Shown here piece by piece: positions 1 through 12,675 of a DNA stretch of 64,000 bases; position 1 is the stretch's first letter; each line of letters starts with the position of its first letter. The position numbers and the translations under genes were made by a program. The notes beneath the pieces are model-generated. The model did not search any database. It saw only the letters and a list, made by a program, of their open reading frames with translations, and was not told the DNA's origin. The DNA comes from Sipunculus nudus (Eukaryota > Annelida > Sipuncula > Golfingiida > Sipunculidae). The stretch covers positions 20,270,176-20,334,175 of the forward strand of contig CM049311.1 in assembly GCA_026874595.1 (NCBI GenBank). The letters are read 5' to 3'.

Positions 1-189
1 TTTTCTTATCTGATAATTTTGTAATGCATAAAAGCTGGTAACAAAATACAACCATATCTGCTTTCTATCATTTTCCATGAAGGAAACACTCTTCTAGATT
101 ATGCCTCTTCAGAATGCAGTGTTGTTCACTGAAAGTTCTTTTAAACAGAATAATCTCTATAGATCACAACTTGTGTGACTGTGACATTC

Positions 190-300
190 CTCTAGGAAAC
201 AGGGACAATCCTCTAGGGCAACTGGAATATTCCTCATGGTTAACATGGACTTTCCTCCCAGGTAATTGGGACATTCCTCCTGGGACATTCCTCCAAGGTA
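190..300. repeat. Degenerate short tandem repeat (ACATTCCTCC-like)
   Basis: The words GACATTCCTCTAGG, GACAATCCTCTAGGG, GGAATATTCCTCATGG and GGGACATTCCTCCTGGG recur at irregular 15-30 bp spacing. The copies are imperfect. It is non-coding as far as I can see. Confidence 0.5.
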
Positions 301-944
301 AATAAACTGAATCTTTTGGACTGCAACCTTGCTCTTTTTCAACTGAGATATTCTTTTAACTCCAATAAAACACTTATGTATGACTTGGCATGTATGGCTG
401 GATTGAACCTTGTAAACTTTCTATTTTTACCACTTTTTATTCCACCATGACAAAAAACATATGACTCATTTCACTTTTGTATAGATACTCCATATATTGA
501 GGTTATTAAATCACTGTATGAAACAGACTATTTCCCCTCTATTATCTGGACAACTTACTCTCTTTACATGAGTATACTGCAACAAACATATTTCCTCATG
601 TTCCTTCAGCCTCCTCGTGAACGTGGAAGTTAATCATTCAGGGTGTCAATTTAGTTCTCCCTTAGTAATCCATCTTAGTAATAGTTTATGGTATATTCCT
701 CCAAAACACTATATAATTCCTCTTACAACTGTTGAACAATGTTAAGGTCCTGTATAACCTTATCTAATGTATCAATCTTTAAATTCTATATTCTTCATTT
801 AAGAGTGGAATATTTGTGTTCAAGTACCCATGTCCCTTATGGGTTAAAGGAACATTTCCTTTGAAGTAGACTAGAATGCTCCTGTTAAAGTTTTTCCAGG
901 TAAATTGCAGAATAAACTCTCCACACACACAGAAACAATATTAA

Positions 945-1090
945 GTGCCTTAGAAATCTCAGACAAGAACAATATATAGTGCTCCAGGAATCTCAGACAT
1001 GAACAATATTGAGTGCTCCAGGAATCTCAGACAAGAAAAATACTGAGTGCTCCAGAAATCTCAGACATTAACAATATTGAGTGCTCCAAT
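945..1090. repeat. 34-bp tandem repeat, about 4 copies
   Basis: The word GTGCTCC (or GTGCCTT) recurs at 945, 979, 1013, 1047 and 1081, an exact 34-bp period. Each unit also contains AAATCTCAGACA or GAATCTCAGACA followed by an A-rich stretch. Confidence 0.85.
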
Positions 1091-1444
1091 GTACACATCT
1101 TTGATTTGCAAAAATCTTCTCTCTTTTCATTTTTTTGTAAAACAAAATCATCTGAACTATATCCTTTAACAAAGATGTGTGGATAATACAGGTAGATTAT
1201 AAAAATATTTCATATCCTCAAGTCTTGCTGCTAATAATTTTAATTATAATCCCATTTGTGGTTGGCTTGCTTCAATCATCAGGCCAGAATACACAACATC
1301 AGTGCTTGCCTCAAGAACTTCAATAACACAACATATTGAAGGGGACCTTGTCCTTCTTCTTGTTGGAACTATAAAAGCAGTATATCTGGGGTAAGCAGAC
1401 AATGACTTGGCATTGATCATGCAAGCTGCACACTGAATAGAGGT

Positions 1445-1473
1445 TCAAGGTCACACTCAAGGGTTCAAGGTCA
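1445..1473 (+). promoter_or_regulatory. Duplicated TCAAGGTCA nuclear-receptor half-site
   Basis: The monomer site used by ERR, SF-1 and FTZ-F1 receptors (TCAAGGTCA) occurs twice, at 1445-1453 and 1465-1473, inside an exact 20-bp tandem duplication. Function is not shown by sequence alone. Confidence 0.35.
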
Positions 1474-2316
1474 CACTCAAGGGAGATTATGACAAATCCA
1501 CTTCACAGGCAAGACAGAAATTAATATTGTTACTTCTATCCATAAAAACAACTTGCAACAAGTTCCAACTGTTTTCACTGGTACAAACCAGGGCAAAGTC
1601 ATTCAAGAGAAAATACACCAGGCGACACTGTATGACCTCTGGTGACCTTAACTGTAGTGGTACAAATTGTATATATTTTTATGGTCTCATTCACATTGAC
1701 AGATGTTTCTTCTTTACAGAATGCAACAAGTGTGACGATTTAACAGTGTGGCAATTTATGATTTTTCATGACCTTTACATGACCTCTTCATGACCTTGAC
1801 CCCAAATTGAAGTGAGTCATATTAAATCATTTTCCCCCACACAGAGAAAGATGATGCTTCATATCTTCCATGATGATAATTTCCCACAAGATCTCATTTC
1901 TTCCTGAGACAGTCCATGCAGTAACAGCACAGCTTTGGCAGTCTGTTGTATCAGTCAAACCGAATACTCAGCAGATAAAAACATACTTCTGTACTGCCAG
2001 CTGCCACTGTTATAGAGTAAGAATCCACAAACTTATCTATCTTCTAGATGACTAGCAGACTGCATTTATACTAGTCAAAATGTCAGTCTGACTAGCACTA
2101 GTCTGACTAAAATAATCCAGTCTCTTGAGTTGTTTTTTTTAATAACTAATATAACTTGCATGCCTCACGGAGACAGCATGGTCCCTGCTTTCCTCGCCTG
2201 GTTAAAACATGGTCTTCAAGGCAGTGACTGTAGCATCCATTGTAAATCCTGTACATGTTATTAAACATCCCTGCCATAGTCACATGGCCCTGCCACTGTC
2301 ACATGGCCATTTGGGT

Positions 2317-2464
2317 TCACTTCCTGCGGTGCTTACGATAGCGGAGTGGTCGGTAGAAGCTTGAGTCCCACTGTACGAGTGATTCCTGAGGTAACTGAGC
2401 CAGTGGAATGGTGGATCTGGCCTTGTCCATGACCTGAGAGGCGGCCACCCACTCATCTGGTAGT
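2317..2464 (-). CDS. AEBP2: AEBP2 terminal coding exon and stop codon
   Basis: Acceptor atatttgcag precedes 148 coding bases. The first A completes Ile386 and 48 codons follow to a TGA at 2317-2319. The exon starts LPDEWVAASQVMDKAR, contains the core IPLAQLPQESL and ends FYRPLRYRKHRRK. Vertebrate AEBP2 ends in the same pattern: LPDVWV, then hydrophobic LxxLP, then a Tyr-Arg and a basic C-terminus. This closes the SUZ12-binding domain. The 3' UTR should extend toward lower coordinates. Minus-strand poly(A)-signal-like words are ATTAAA (2138-2143) and AATAAA (436-441); which one is used, if either, cannot be told from sequence. Confidence 0.93.
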
Positions 2465-2739
2465 CTGCAAATATAAAACAAACAATTTTTATACTGAAAC
2501 CTCAGATTTTATGGCAGCTAAAGCATCACACAGTAGGACAGCAAATCATACTCTTACTTTGACATGGTAACAGTATTTTAATTTAACACAGCCATAAGAG
2601 AGAGCACACCTAAGCCAGAACGTTTTTTTTTATCCTGATCACCATTCTGTATAATAGATATTACAGATAATCTAAAGGACACAAGGATAACCATGCTGGT
2701 TCTTTGTAGAGAAAAATGGAACATGAATACACAGAAAAG

Positions 2740-2860
2740 TCGGGTGCATTGTCAATCTGAATCGAACACCTGACCTCATGATTGCTGGTCTATGTTAACA
2801 TAAATTCTGTGACAGATGTAAATGGAAGTGCCAATTCCTTGCTTGATAGATGCTAGACAA
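2740..2860 (-). repeat. Possible tRNA-derived SINE fragment
   Basis: Read on the minus strand, the stretch has a B-box-like word GTGTTCGATTC (about 2760-2772) preceded by TCATGAGGTCA, as in the 3' half of tRNA-derived SINE heads. No clear A box or tail is seen, so it is at best a fragment. Confidence 0.3.
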
Positions 2861-3054
2861 ATAGATGTAAAATGATCCAGCATCCAGACCTGGATAAACT
2901 AATCCTCCATCCCTTCATGTGTATAATTAACAAATCTCCGTGATTATCCTCAAGTTGTCTATGATAAAATTCTAGGGTCATTATCAAACCTCCAGCAGGT
3001 GGCGAGCTGTATTACCCTCTTTGCTCGTAACTTGTATTGTCCGCTGTTAACTTA

Positions 3055-3600
3055 TGCAACAAGAGCCCGCAAACAGGCAAAATACGCCCATCTTATGTCT
3101 TGTGACCTCTGACCTCATTAAATATGCGTGAATTTTGGTGAGATTGTCATTCAGGTGAGAAATTCTATTAGTAAATCTATGAAATGAGTGTCATCAAAAT
3201 CCATAAGATTTTTGTTAAGTCACTATGGTGCCACCAAAGTCTGGTGACCTCTGACCTCAATGAATGTTTGTTGATTTCACTGGAAATCAGACTTAGGTGA
3301 GATATTATATTATTTAATATTTCTGTTGAGTTTTATCAAAATCCATCTGGTTCCTCGTTAGTTATCACAGCAACACCACAAAGTAGTCTTGTTGCCTCGG
3401 GCCAAATTAAATATGAGTGGATTTTGCCGATAATCAAACTCAGGCCATATAATCATTGGTAAGATATTAAGGCGAGTTTTGTGAAAATCCATCAGTGCCC
3501 CGGTAAGTTATTGCGGGGACACTTAAAGTTAACCAATGAGCCTTGGGAATATCTTAATATGTCCCGTCATAGATGGGCGTATAAAAAATTGAACAGATTC
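3055..3600 (+). repeat. Dispersed repeat family B, copy 1
   Basis: Shares a colinear order of words with 7390-7945: AGAGC-CGCAA, ATNCGCCCATC, TCTTGTGACCTCTGACCTC, AATCCATAAGATTTTTG, GGTGACCTCTGACCTC, AAATCCATCAG, TAAGTTATTGCGG, AAAGTTAAC and a tail like TCNTAGATGGGCGTATAA. TGACCT-c-TGACCT direct repeats lie at 3103-3115 and 3245-3257. No protein coding is seen. Confidence 0.8.
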
Positions 3601-6484
3601 TGGTTAAACTTTATTCAGGGGTTAGGGTAACAACCAAGGAACAATCCATCATATTGTGGGGGTAAACTGGAACACCATTAAATATTGTTATTTCAAAAGA
3701 TATCTATATAATACAGGGTAATTTCTTTGTCCTGTCCAAGTGCCCTGGCATTCATAGGCAGTATGGGCTGTTGTTTTTTCTCAGCCCCCCTTTGTACCAT
3801 GATAGTGAACTGTGACACCAGCAGAACACAGAACATTTAGGGTCCTGATGGGGTATCCATGTAGGCCTGACTAAAGCCTCTCGTTTTCAACTATTTCAAG
3901 TTTGACATATATTAAATGCTGTTGCAGCAAACAGTAGTTTAACTGAATATGATGAAACCTGTACACAAGTATATTATATATACAACATATGTTTACTGGT
4001 ACTACAGCATGTACTGAAACATGAGTCATCATGGAAACTTCTCCAATGGATACCTGGTCTAAAAATGAGAAAATGTAACAGACTGACTACTTTCAAAATT
4101 TTTTGCCAATCCAACTCCCGGGCTTTCCCTAATTTCAGGCACGTTTCTCAAATTCTCGGTGTTTTTTTTTTTTAAGATTAAAGTGTTTCCTGGTTTTCCC
4201 TGATTTCCAGGCCAGCTGGGAGCCTGATACAGCTATAAAATATTTCTGAGTGACTATAAACTAGGTTTTAAGGGCACATGAAAGAAATCAGTGACTTTTG
4301 TGCTGACAAAAGCTGTCATTAACATCTCTGCTAACACATCATAACACAAATGTCTAAGTCAGCACAAGCTGATAAGAACTTGTGATAACAGTGTGTAAGA
4401 ACCTCTAAGCCAACACTAGCTGAGATAACACTCAAACAGTAAGTGAAACTCCACACAGATGCCATTCTATCACCAATTAGCTGGGACCACTACAATTATT
4501 GGAAAACTTGGCATGATATGGATCCTACTAACCTTCAAAAGAAAACTACCATAAGATATCACTGAAACTGTGTCTAGCTCAGATGTAAATTTAAGGAGAA
4601 CAAAGACTGCATTTAAAGTTGGAACATCTGATGTATTTTTCAAATATATTTCTATAAATAACAATAGAAATAACCATTTCATTCTATAGAGTTGAGTACT
4701 GTGAGCTTTTTCTTGATACCTTATTATGTATCAGCATACAGCCTGGTGATAAACGTATTGTGATACATTGGATGTAAATTTTTTATTAAAAAGAAATCAC
4801 TAGTACAACAACAATCACCAAATTCTTTTGTTCTCTGGTCATGACATTATTTGAAAGAATTTTGAAACAAATTTCTTGATATTTTCATGCATGGCAAATT
4901 TTGGTATTTCTGGTTAACATCCATACTTATATATGTGTACTGATACATATATACTGTGCATTAACAGGAATTATACCAGAGACACTTCATAAAAAAAAAA
5001 AAATCTTATGTAATGGTAAGGTAACACAGGCACAACTGCTCATATTAATCATCCTACAGACCACAAGCAATAAATACGAGGCCATGAAGCATCAGTTGTA
5101 ACCTTCCATCTTGGAGAAAGAAGGCTTTTATCAAATGGCATTTGTTTTTGTAAAGAGAACAATGATAATTTGTTGGCACAATGGTCGGCATAATCGTAGA
5201 ATGATGATAAAGATAATAATTCAGGACTGAAATGTTTTATCCCAGAAGCTCCCTGGATATGAATTTTTGCATAATCCAGGGTCTGGTACTAATCTAGGAG
5301 CCTCCGGAGTTATTCATATGCACTAACATGAACCTATAGATTACTCATAAGTGTCACTCGGGGAAAACCGACACTACCCCTGAACTAAACCATCTGAGTG
5401 GAAAAACACACTATACACCATTTACAGTGACCTAAGAGAAAATATAATTCATTTATAAATTTTCAAAAAAGTAACCATGCAGCAAAAACAAGATGAATTG
5501 CGTGATAAATGAGAGGAAACAACCAGTTAACATGAAGGACTTTACAAATGCCATAGGTCACAATAAGATTATGTGCTAAATAACAGCACCGACTGGTTTA
5601 ACACTAAGACTGCATGAAAATTACAACACATGATCATTCGTAAACTGCATGATGTGAACTTGGTTCTGTTCATGTCTGAGGTAAAAGGGCTGAGAAAAGT
5701 CGCTTTCTATTACTGGTGTGCCAATTTATCTGTTATATCGATGAATAGTTGTTGTCCTTCATAATCAATTAAACCAGTTGCATTTTTGCATAACCCATTG
5801 AAAGAATTATGTAAAACTCAAGAGGCTATACCATTTTCCCATACTGAAAACAATAAATAGTAAGTTTAAGGAAAATTTGTCTAATGCCTGGTAGTTGTAA
5901 TGATGACACAAAAAGGGTTACAGACATATACATATGACAGACAGGCACTGCATACCTATACCGTAATACAATCCTTTCATTAGACAGGTGTAAAAAACAG
6001 GGGCTACATAATCATTACACCTGTAATAGTCATTGGTCAGCCTGTGTGTTACCATCACTTATGATAAACCGGCTTCTGCATTCATGTGTTCTTTAAATCT
6101 GATGAACCCCTCTCTGAGGGAAGTGTCAATCAGCGCTGAACAGGTGACCTTACAGCGAGAACCCTGCTTGAATTATTGATGGTTATCTAAGGTCCCTGGT
6201 GGTGAGGAGGATTTCCTCCTGTTTCAATGCTTACATGTAATTTCTGACTCTGAAGGTGTTACAGTGAAAGTGACAGGCTACATAGCTGGCTGTTATAGAC
6301 AATTTCCTTTAAACTCACAAAAAGGCATGTATGCTGTTTACATACTGATATGTTAAATCTTAAAGCTTAAAAGGCCACTTCAGCTCAACATTAAGACCAT
6401 CCTCATTTAGCTAGATTTTCAAAGGTCAAATATTGCATATTTAATTACAGTTCCAAAGGTCTGAATTTCCCAATAGCAAATCCT

Positions 6485-6830
6485 CTCTGTTAGATATCTG
6501 CCTCTGCCAGAAGGGTATGTATTCATCCCTATGCATGTGTGTTTTTGTGTGTGTGGGTGTGTTCGTTCACAACATAACTCATGCAGTCTCATTAAATTTT
6601 GAAAATGGGCAAAGGGAGAATCGATTAGATTTTGGTGTGGATCCAGCACATGGACCAGTTTCAGAAACATCATCAAGGAATTGTCACAAATGTACCGTCA
6701 CTTATGCACGAAAGAACCAAGGAATTTGGCCAAATAAGTGAATGCAAACACGAGTTAGGTAGCATCCATCATTTGGGACCCCCTACATAGCTGAGGCTTG
6801 CATTTCTTAGAATGCAGATTAGGAATCTCA
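6485..6830 (+). repeat. Dispersed repeat family E, copy 1
   Basis: Colinear with 37205-37550. Shared words include GCCTCTGCCAG, GGTATGTATTCATCCCT, TTCACAACATA, TTAGATTTTGGTG and, at the end, GAGGCTTGCATTTCTTAG. Open frames here on both strands are shadows of the repeat. Confidence 0.8.
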
Positions 6831-6870
6831 AACTAATAGGAGCAGTAAAGGGTTAACCAAATTTGACATT

Positions 6871-6905
6871 TTTTTTTTTGGGGGGGGGGGGGGGAGGGGG
6901 GGGGT
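6871..6905 (+). repeat. Poly-T/poly-G low-complexity tract
   Basis: A T run is followed by G runs interrupted by a single A. It is G-quadruplex-capable on the plus strand. It also marks where assembly length may be unreliable. Confidence 0.8.
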
Positions 6906-7389
6906 TCAGAGTTTAGGTGGCATAAACATTTCCATATCACAGCTTAGACTTTTGGTTGGTGTTATTAACCATCATATATTCTTTTATAAATTCTACCAAA
7001 AGTTCCAGGTTGCGGTACCATCCACATCTCTGACACTTATTACTAACACTAAGTCAACATTTCTGGGAAAGTTAACATTTTCCAAATCACAGGTTAAATA
7101 TTTGGTGGGCATTACTGAAACAGTGATACCTAATTTTCAAAACCACATCCTGGACTTATCTTGGACAATATCATCAACTTATCCAAAATGTAGCCTCAAC
7201 TTTAAGTGGACATCATTATCTGTGACACCCACTTGTCCTGATCCCACTCCTACATTCTGATGGGTATTGTTACCCCTGACACGCTCCAAGTAAATGTCTT
7301 TATCAAGAAGACCCACGTGACCTCAGGTTGGATGGGTTACAATCAATGTTTGTCCATCATTCAGAGTGCAGCATGGCCATTCAGGCCAA

Positions 7390-7945
7390 ACCAAATAAAA
7401 CAAAGAGCACTGCAAGACTGCTTAATATGCCCATCATCTGTCTTGTGACTTACCACCTCACTGAATATAAGTGGATTTAGCAATTGATTTTATTCATGTT
7501 AGAAACTCTGTTGGTAGATATTTATAATGACCATAAGATTTTTGGTAAATGATCCCAGTGCCATCAGTCTGGTGACCTCTGACCTCTGTATACATTTTTA
7601 TATTTTGCTGGAAATCATACTTAAGTGAGATATTATATTGTTTAATATTTCTTTTGAGTTAAATCAAAATCCATCATATTACTGGTATGTAATTGCCAAG
7701 ACACCAGAATAAGCCTGGTGACCTCTGACCTCTTTAAATATCCTTAGATATTAAGTAGAACTGAGCTCAGTGAGATAATCTATTGGTAAGTAGTTATAGC
7801 ATGTTTCAAGAAAATCCATCAGACCCCTGGTAAGTTATTGCGGCGACATTAAAAGTTAACAGATGGATGGACAGATGGAGTGACGGACGGACAGACCATG
7901 GATATATACCATAATACGTCCTATCTAAGACGGATGTATAATAGA
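7390..7945 (+). repeat. Dispersed repeat family B, copy 2
   Basis: Homologous to 3055-3600 over its length. This copy keeps a GACGGACGGACAGACC-like tail (7860-7896) before CGTCCTATCTAAGACGG. TGACCT-c-TGACCT direct repeats lie at 7573-7585 and 7719-7731. Confidence 0.8.
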
Positions 7946-8975
7946 TTTCTTCATTATTGCTAATTTTTTTAATAAAACCACATGTTCTTAGTATTAATGT
8001 TATAATCTTACCTTAATCCCTTCAAATAATCCATTACATTTTTAGTCATACAGGTATTATATCATGCTGATTAAACTTTGTATGGTCCATTTCACCATTC
8101 ATAGAACTGTTGCACATTTATGTATCTGTCCTGGAAGCTGGCAAAATTTCTCAAATTTTGTCTGGTCTGTTTTTTTTTAAACTTGGCTCGAAAGTCTTCT
8201 AAACACTTTCTTTGATGTGGCCTAAATTATTAATACAGGGCAGGAAGGGCATATGAAGCCCTCAGTGGTTTGAGGTGTGGCCTGTTCAAATATCTGACCA
8301 GCTCTTTAACATTCCCCTTACTGGCCCAAACATGCATCCCCCACTTAGGACTAACAGGCTAATTTGGAGTTATCTATGCCTAATGGCCAGCTTTCCTGAA
8401 TGTAGTGCTTGCGTCTATGGAGCTGTTTGATCATATATAGGTACTGATCTAAGGAAATTTACACATTGTTAAACCAATTAGGTGGTACACTTATTTCATT
8501 AAGAGCATATATCGCCTTTATACATATCATGAGATTAATGACTATAACTGAACAGTGTTTGAGAAATCTTCCAGGCTTCAGCAGGACAGTTGGTCCTGCT
8601 GCAGAAGACTTATTGCCAGTCCTGACAGATCTCTATAGGACCTGCCGTGATGTATGTTGTGTATGGTAATAGGCATTTACAATGCAAAAGCACTAGTAAA
8701 AATTAGCACCAAGGACGTTGTTGTGAATCTACGAATATAAATAAAACAAGGCCTACAGGCCTAATGTGAACCTGTGCAATTCATCAGATGCGTATCATGT
8801 ATAAACATTATGTGATTACATGACCATTATATGAGAAGCAGATGCAGGACTGGGATGTTTAGACAGGTCTTTTGCAAGAGAGGATCTTTCTGACAGTACA
8901 ATGCGATTAACATAGGATGGGTTTTACAAAAGCTCACAGGTTGGCTCCACATGCAGCCCTGAGGGGCATGACACC

Positions 8976-9082
8976 CATGAGGTGATCACAAGAAACTCAT
9001 GAGGTGATCACATGCTACCCATGAGGTGCCCACATGGTGCCAATGAGGTGTTCACATGACTCAAATGAGGTGATCCCATGCC
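8976..9082 (+). repeat. 22-bp tandem repeat, 5 copies
   Basis: CATGAGGTGATCACA and variants start near 8976, 8998, 9020, 9041 and 9063, a period of 21-22 bp. It is followed by two copies of a CTGGCTGCACT-containing unit (about 9090-9150). Confidence 0.8.
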
Positions 9083-9995
9083 TTGTGCCTGGCTGCACTG
9101 ATTGAACTCTTGGCCTTTATCTGGCTGCACTAAATGAACTCTTGACCTGTTGCCAAATCTGAAACAGTTGGCAGTTTCTAAACCTATTTATAGATACAGA
9201 TACAATCTCGGCCTGTTGGTAAATCTGTTTACACATACTGAAAGACTTTGGCTAAAATGCTTTTTTTTCCAAGCTAACATATTCATAAGACTTTTTATCA
9301 AAATATATAGAATAATAAAAGATGCAGTCCTTTCATTGTTAAAGTTCCAATAATTCTGCCAAAAATCATTCAAGTAAACTTGAACAAAGGCCACCCAAGA
9401 ATAATTTTTAATTGAAAAGTTATAAATGAAACAACAATTTTGTAGAAGAAGACTATTGCAGTCCTCAGTTTGAAATAGACTTAATAATGGCCATAAGACA
9501 AACTTAAACTGTTCATGACTGTACCAAAAATCAACAAACTCTTATTCTTACATGATTGAATGAACCATGTCCTAGGATAATTCTTGTGAGAATTCAATAT
9601 CTTCAGTTTCATCAAACCAGGGGGAAACTTGTCTGGTTTCGCATGATTTTGTCCACGAGACATAATTTGTGAAAATTTTTGTGGAACCGAATTTTCCAGT
9701 CTTGGTGCCTCTTATTTAATATGCCGCCTTCGAATGTCCAACAAATGATTGTTTATGTTATAAAATTGCTGTGGTTGGTGGCAAATTCTTCTTTTATAGA
9801 GAAACCATTACCATACTGGTGAATTAAGACAATTTTATTTCTATGCCCGCCTAAGGCAATGGGCTACACCAAACACACATGGGACTTTTAACACAAAGAT
9901 TTTTTAAATATGCTTTACTATAACGAAAGATAATGGGTCTCTGAATCAAATATGGCTGTAAATAAAAGGGCCTGTAAGTGGACCCAGTTGTGTAG

Positions 9996-10292
9996 ACGGA
10001 AAACAGGTCCGGCAGAATTAGAGATCCTATCGAACCCTCATATATCGAGCCTGTCAGGTCCGCAAGACTGACAGATTTTGCATACTCTGCAAGCGTCGAC
10101 CCTATCGACCCTCTGGCATTACAACCAGATTACTGGCGCCAGAGTGTCATTACATCTAAGTCTGAGGAACGCATTATAAGGCCTTACGAAGATGCAAATA
10201 TTTTCGTCATTTCTGACGCTTCATGGCCTACAGGTACACTGTCAATCAACGTAAACTGGACCAATCGTAAGCATTTTTTATGTACTTTCTAA
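9996..10292 (+). other. CpG-richer open frame without Met, possible exon
   Basis: A 98-codon stretch with no stop between TAG (9993) and TAA (10290) and no Met. The translation includes PSYIEPVRSARLTDFAYSAS and QPDYWRQSVITSKSEERII. It is acidic and basic mixed, not low complexity. A plausible donor CCTACAG/gtacac sits after 10233 and a weak acceptor ggcag ends near 10015. I count about 14 CpGs in the stretch, far above the flanks. I do not recognise the family. It lies antisense to AEBP2. It could be an internal exon of an unseen gene, a decayed element or chance. Confidence 0.3.
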
Positions 10293-11334
10293 TTATACCA
10301 AACATGAGCAAAAAAAATTCTGTTTTAACCTAGTTCACTGGAAAACCCCTCGGCATGTTTGTTGAATTTATGACCACATGAACACAAGAATGGCTCGCAT
10401 GGGTTAAAGGATGCAGGCAGCTTGCAGACGATACAGGAAATGACCCGTGTCCATGGAGACGGGGTTTCAGTTTGGGCTGTGAGCTCACATGTATACTATT
10501 GTGTTTATTCATCATTCTTAGCATAATATTGAGATTATGGGCTGTTTACCACATTATGAATGCAACCTGATGCAATACCACTGCGATACATTCTTTGATA
10601 TTACTTGTATCATGACTGGAGTAGGCTTACCAGCCCAATTATCCAATTGCCTACTGAGTCGGGTTATCACGGCTAATACTTTGCCTGAATGACTTAGTAC
10701 TAAATATCTGATGACTGGAATGTGATTACCATAAAAGGTGTAAAGAAAGTAAATAAGTGATGACTGACAACAGATACCATGAGTTATATGCCTTTTGCAC
10801 ACAATGAACTTGCGATAAACATTCGAAAAATTTTACCTGAATCAAGGAAGTAATATCAATATTGGCAGGTTGGCCAGAAAAATGCTTAATGTCAGGATAA
10901 ATCTCCAATAAGGTCAAGGCAATACTATAATTACTACACTGTAGCCCTCCTGACCTTGAGCAAACAATATCATGGCAGTGTGAATGCTCTGTCATAATTA
11001 TACAGTTTATCTGCATGGCACCTCATGTGTTGTACCACATTCAATACACATTTCAAGAGTGGTTAATATATGCCACCTTTGGCAGTAACACTGATGCATG
11101 GTCATATCCTGTGAGTCTAGGCCTGACATAACACATTAACCAAAGGACAAAAAGACCCAGTCAATCATCATAAATCTTTACTAGCATTATAACACCTACC
11201 ACATGCGCTTCAGAAAGCGATTCACATGGCTGTAACTGAACCATACAACCAGTAAGTAATATGGCAAAGCCACCTGGTAATAAACTTATCAGTTAATGAA
11301 TGAAGTCAGGGCCCCCTGACTGACAGCACAGTGA

Positions 11335-11475
11335 ACACAGGCTGCTGCAGTCATGGCTCTAACATTAGCTGCTGGGTCAGCATTCATCAGCGGACTGCAC
11401 CTGCTGCCAAAAGGAGCTGACAGCGGTCCCAGTGCTGTCAGGCAAAGATCAGCCCACTAATCTGACAGTCCCTGG
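11335..11475. promoter_or_regulatory. GC-richer non-repeat block, possible intronic regulatory element
   Basis: About 140 bp of unique-looking sequence rich in CTGCTG, GCTGACAGC and CTGTCAG words inside AT-rich intron. No open frame is seen. A role as a conserved enhancer is inference only. Confidence 0.2.
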
Positions 11476-12410
11476 CAAGACAATCCCTGTAACAGCACTA
11501 GATCAAGCATCCCAGGAAGACACTAGTTCTTTACTGGATTCTGTTGGTCAACTTGTGACCTTTCTGGTTGTACGGTACCCAGACAAGATGTCCATGGACT
11601 AATATGGGCGTGGACAAAACCAATCAAGACAAGTTTTGTTTTGCCATATGCAATATATCTAGCTACTGGTACTTAAAGAACAAGGGCACATTGTTATTTT
11701 TCTCATTAGTTAGATAATGAAACATAAGGTACTGTAAATGGTATTGGAAATTTAACTAAAACTGCATAAAATTTAAAGAAGTTCCAAGATACAGAGAGAA
11801 CAAAATGTCCAGAATATATGTGTGGAAATATCTGTGCAGCATTTAGCTACAAGTCCACTTGTACAGACAGGGCACAGGTACTCAAATACAGACCCCTTTG
11901 TCTGTTTCCATATATCTGTTTGTCATTGTATTTTTAAACTCTCTCAAATCTTCAAAATGGCATGAAGCACATACCCAAATGTTTCTATACCTCCAACTAC
12001 ATGAACAATGATTAGATTGGCAAAATGAATAAATTTGCAGCTGCACTACAGACTCCACACTTAAACACACTCCATACTCCACAAATCAGTTCTTAGTGCA
12101 GTTTTTAGATGTGTCCCCACCTAAATAACTATTAATTAGCACTGAACATATGGGCTTAGGGGGGGCAAAATATCCAACACAGAATAAAATGTCCAGAAAA
12201 CGAACAGAGAAGCAGCTTCATTATGCAACATACTTCTCAAAATTCCAATTCTAGGGAGTTCTAATGACAGGTCTTGCAAAATTATGCCAAAAAAAATTCA
12301 ATGAATTTTTTTATTATAATTATTAGCAAGCACCAGGCAGGTGTCATTATCATTGTCATTATGAAATGAATGGCATCTGTAATTTATACTGTGGTTGCCT
12401 TTTTATTTGC

Positions 12411-12675
12411 GAGGGTTTTAATTTAGCAATATTCATGAATGTGATATAATCGCAAATATGAAACCCTCAGAAATAAGACGCCTCATCAACTAAGACAACC
12501 TCTGAAAACAACCTTATCAGCAACCTTATCTGTGCCTGGTTTCGAGGGTTTTAATTTAGTGATATTCGCAAATGTGACATAATCGCAAATATGAAACCCT
12601 CGGAAATAAAGATGCCTCATCAACTAAGATGACCTCTGGAAACAACCTTATCAGCAACCTTATGTGTGCCTGGTT
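12411..12675. repeat. 133-bp tandem duplication
   Basis: GAGGGTTTTAATTTAG begins at 12411 and again at 12544. Both units run through ATAATCGCAAATATGAAACC, GCCTCATCAACTAAGA and AACCTTATCAGCAACCTTAT to GTGCCTGGTTT. A few substitutions separate them. Confidence 0.9.

Larger units (their letters stand above)
1..2316. other. 3' flank / putative AEBP2 3' UTR
   Basis: No coding region is seen. It contains degenerate GGGACATTCCTCC-like words (190-300), a 34-bp tandem array (945-1090), paired TCAAGGTCA half-sites (1445-1473) and a cluster of TGACCT words (about 1766-1800). The part nearest 2316 probably belongs to the AEBP2 3' UTR. Confidence 0.5.
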
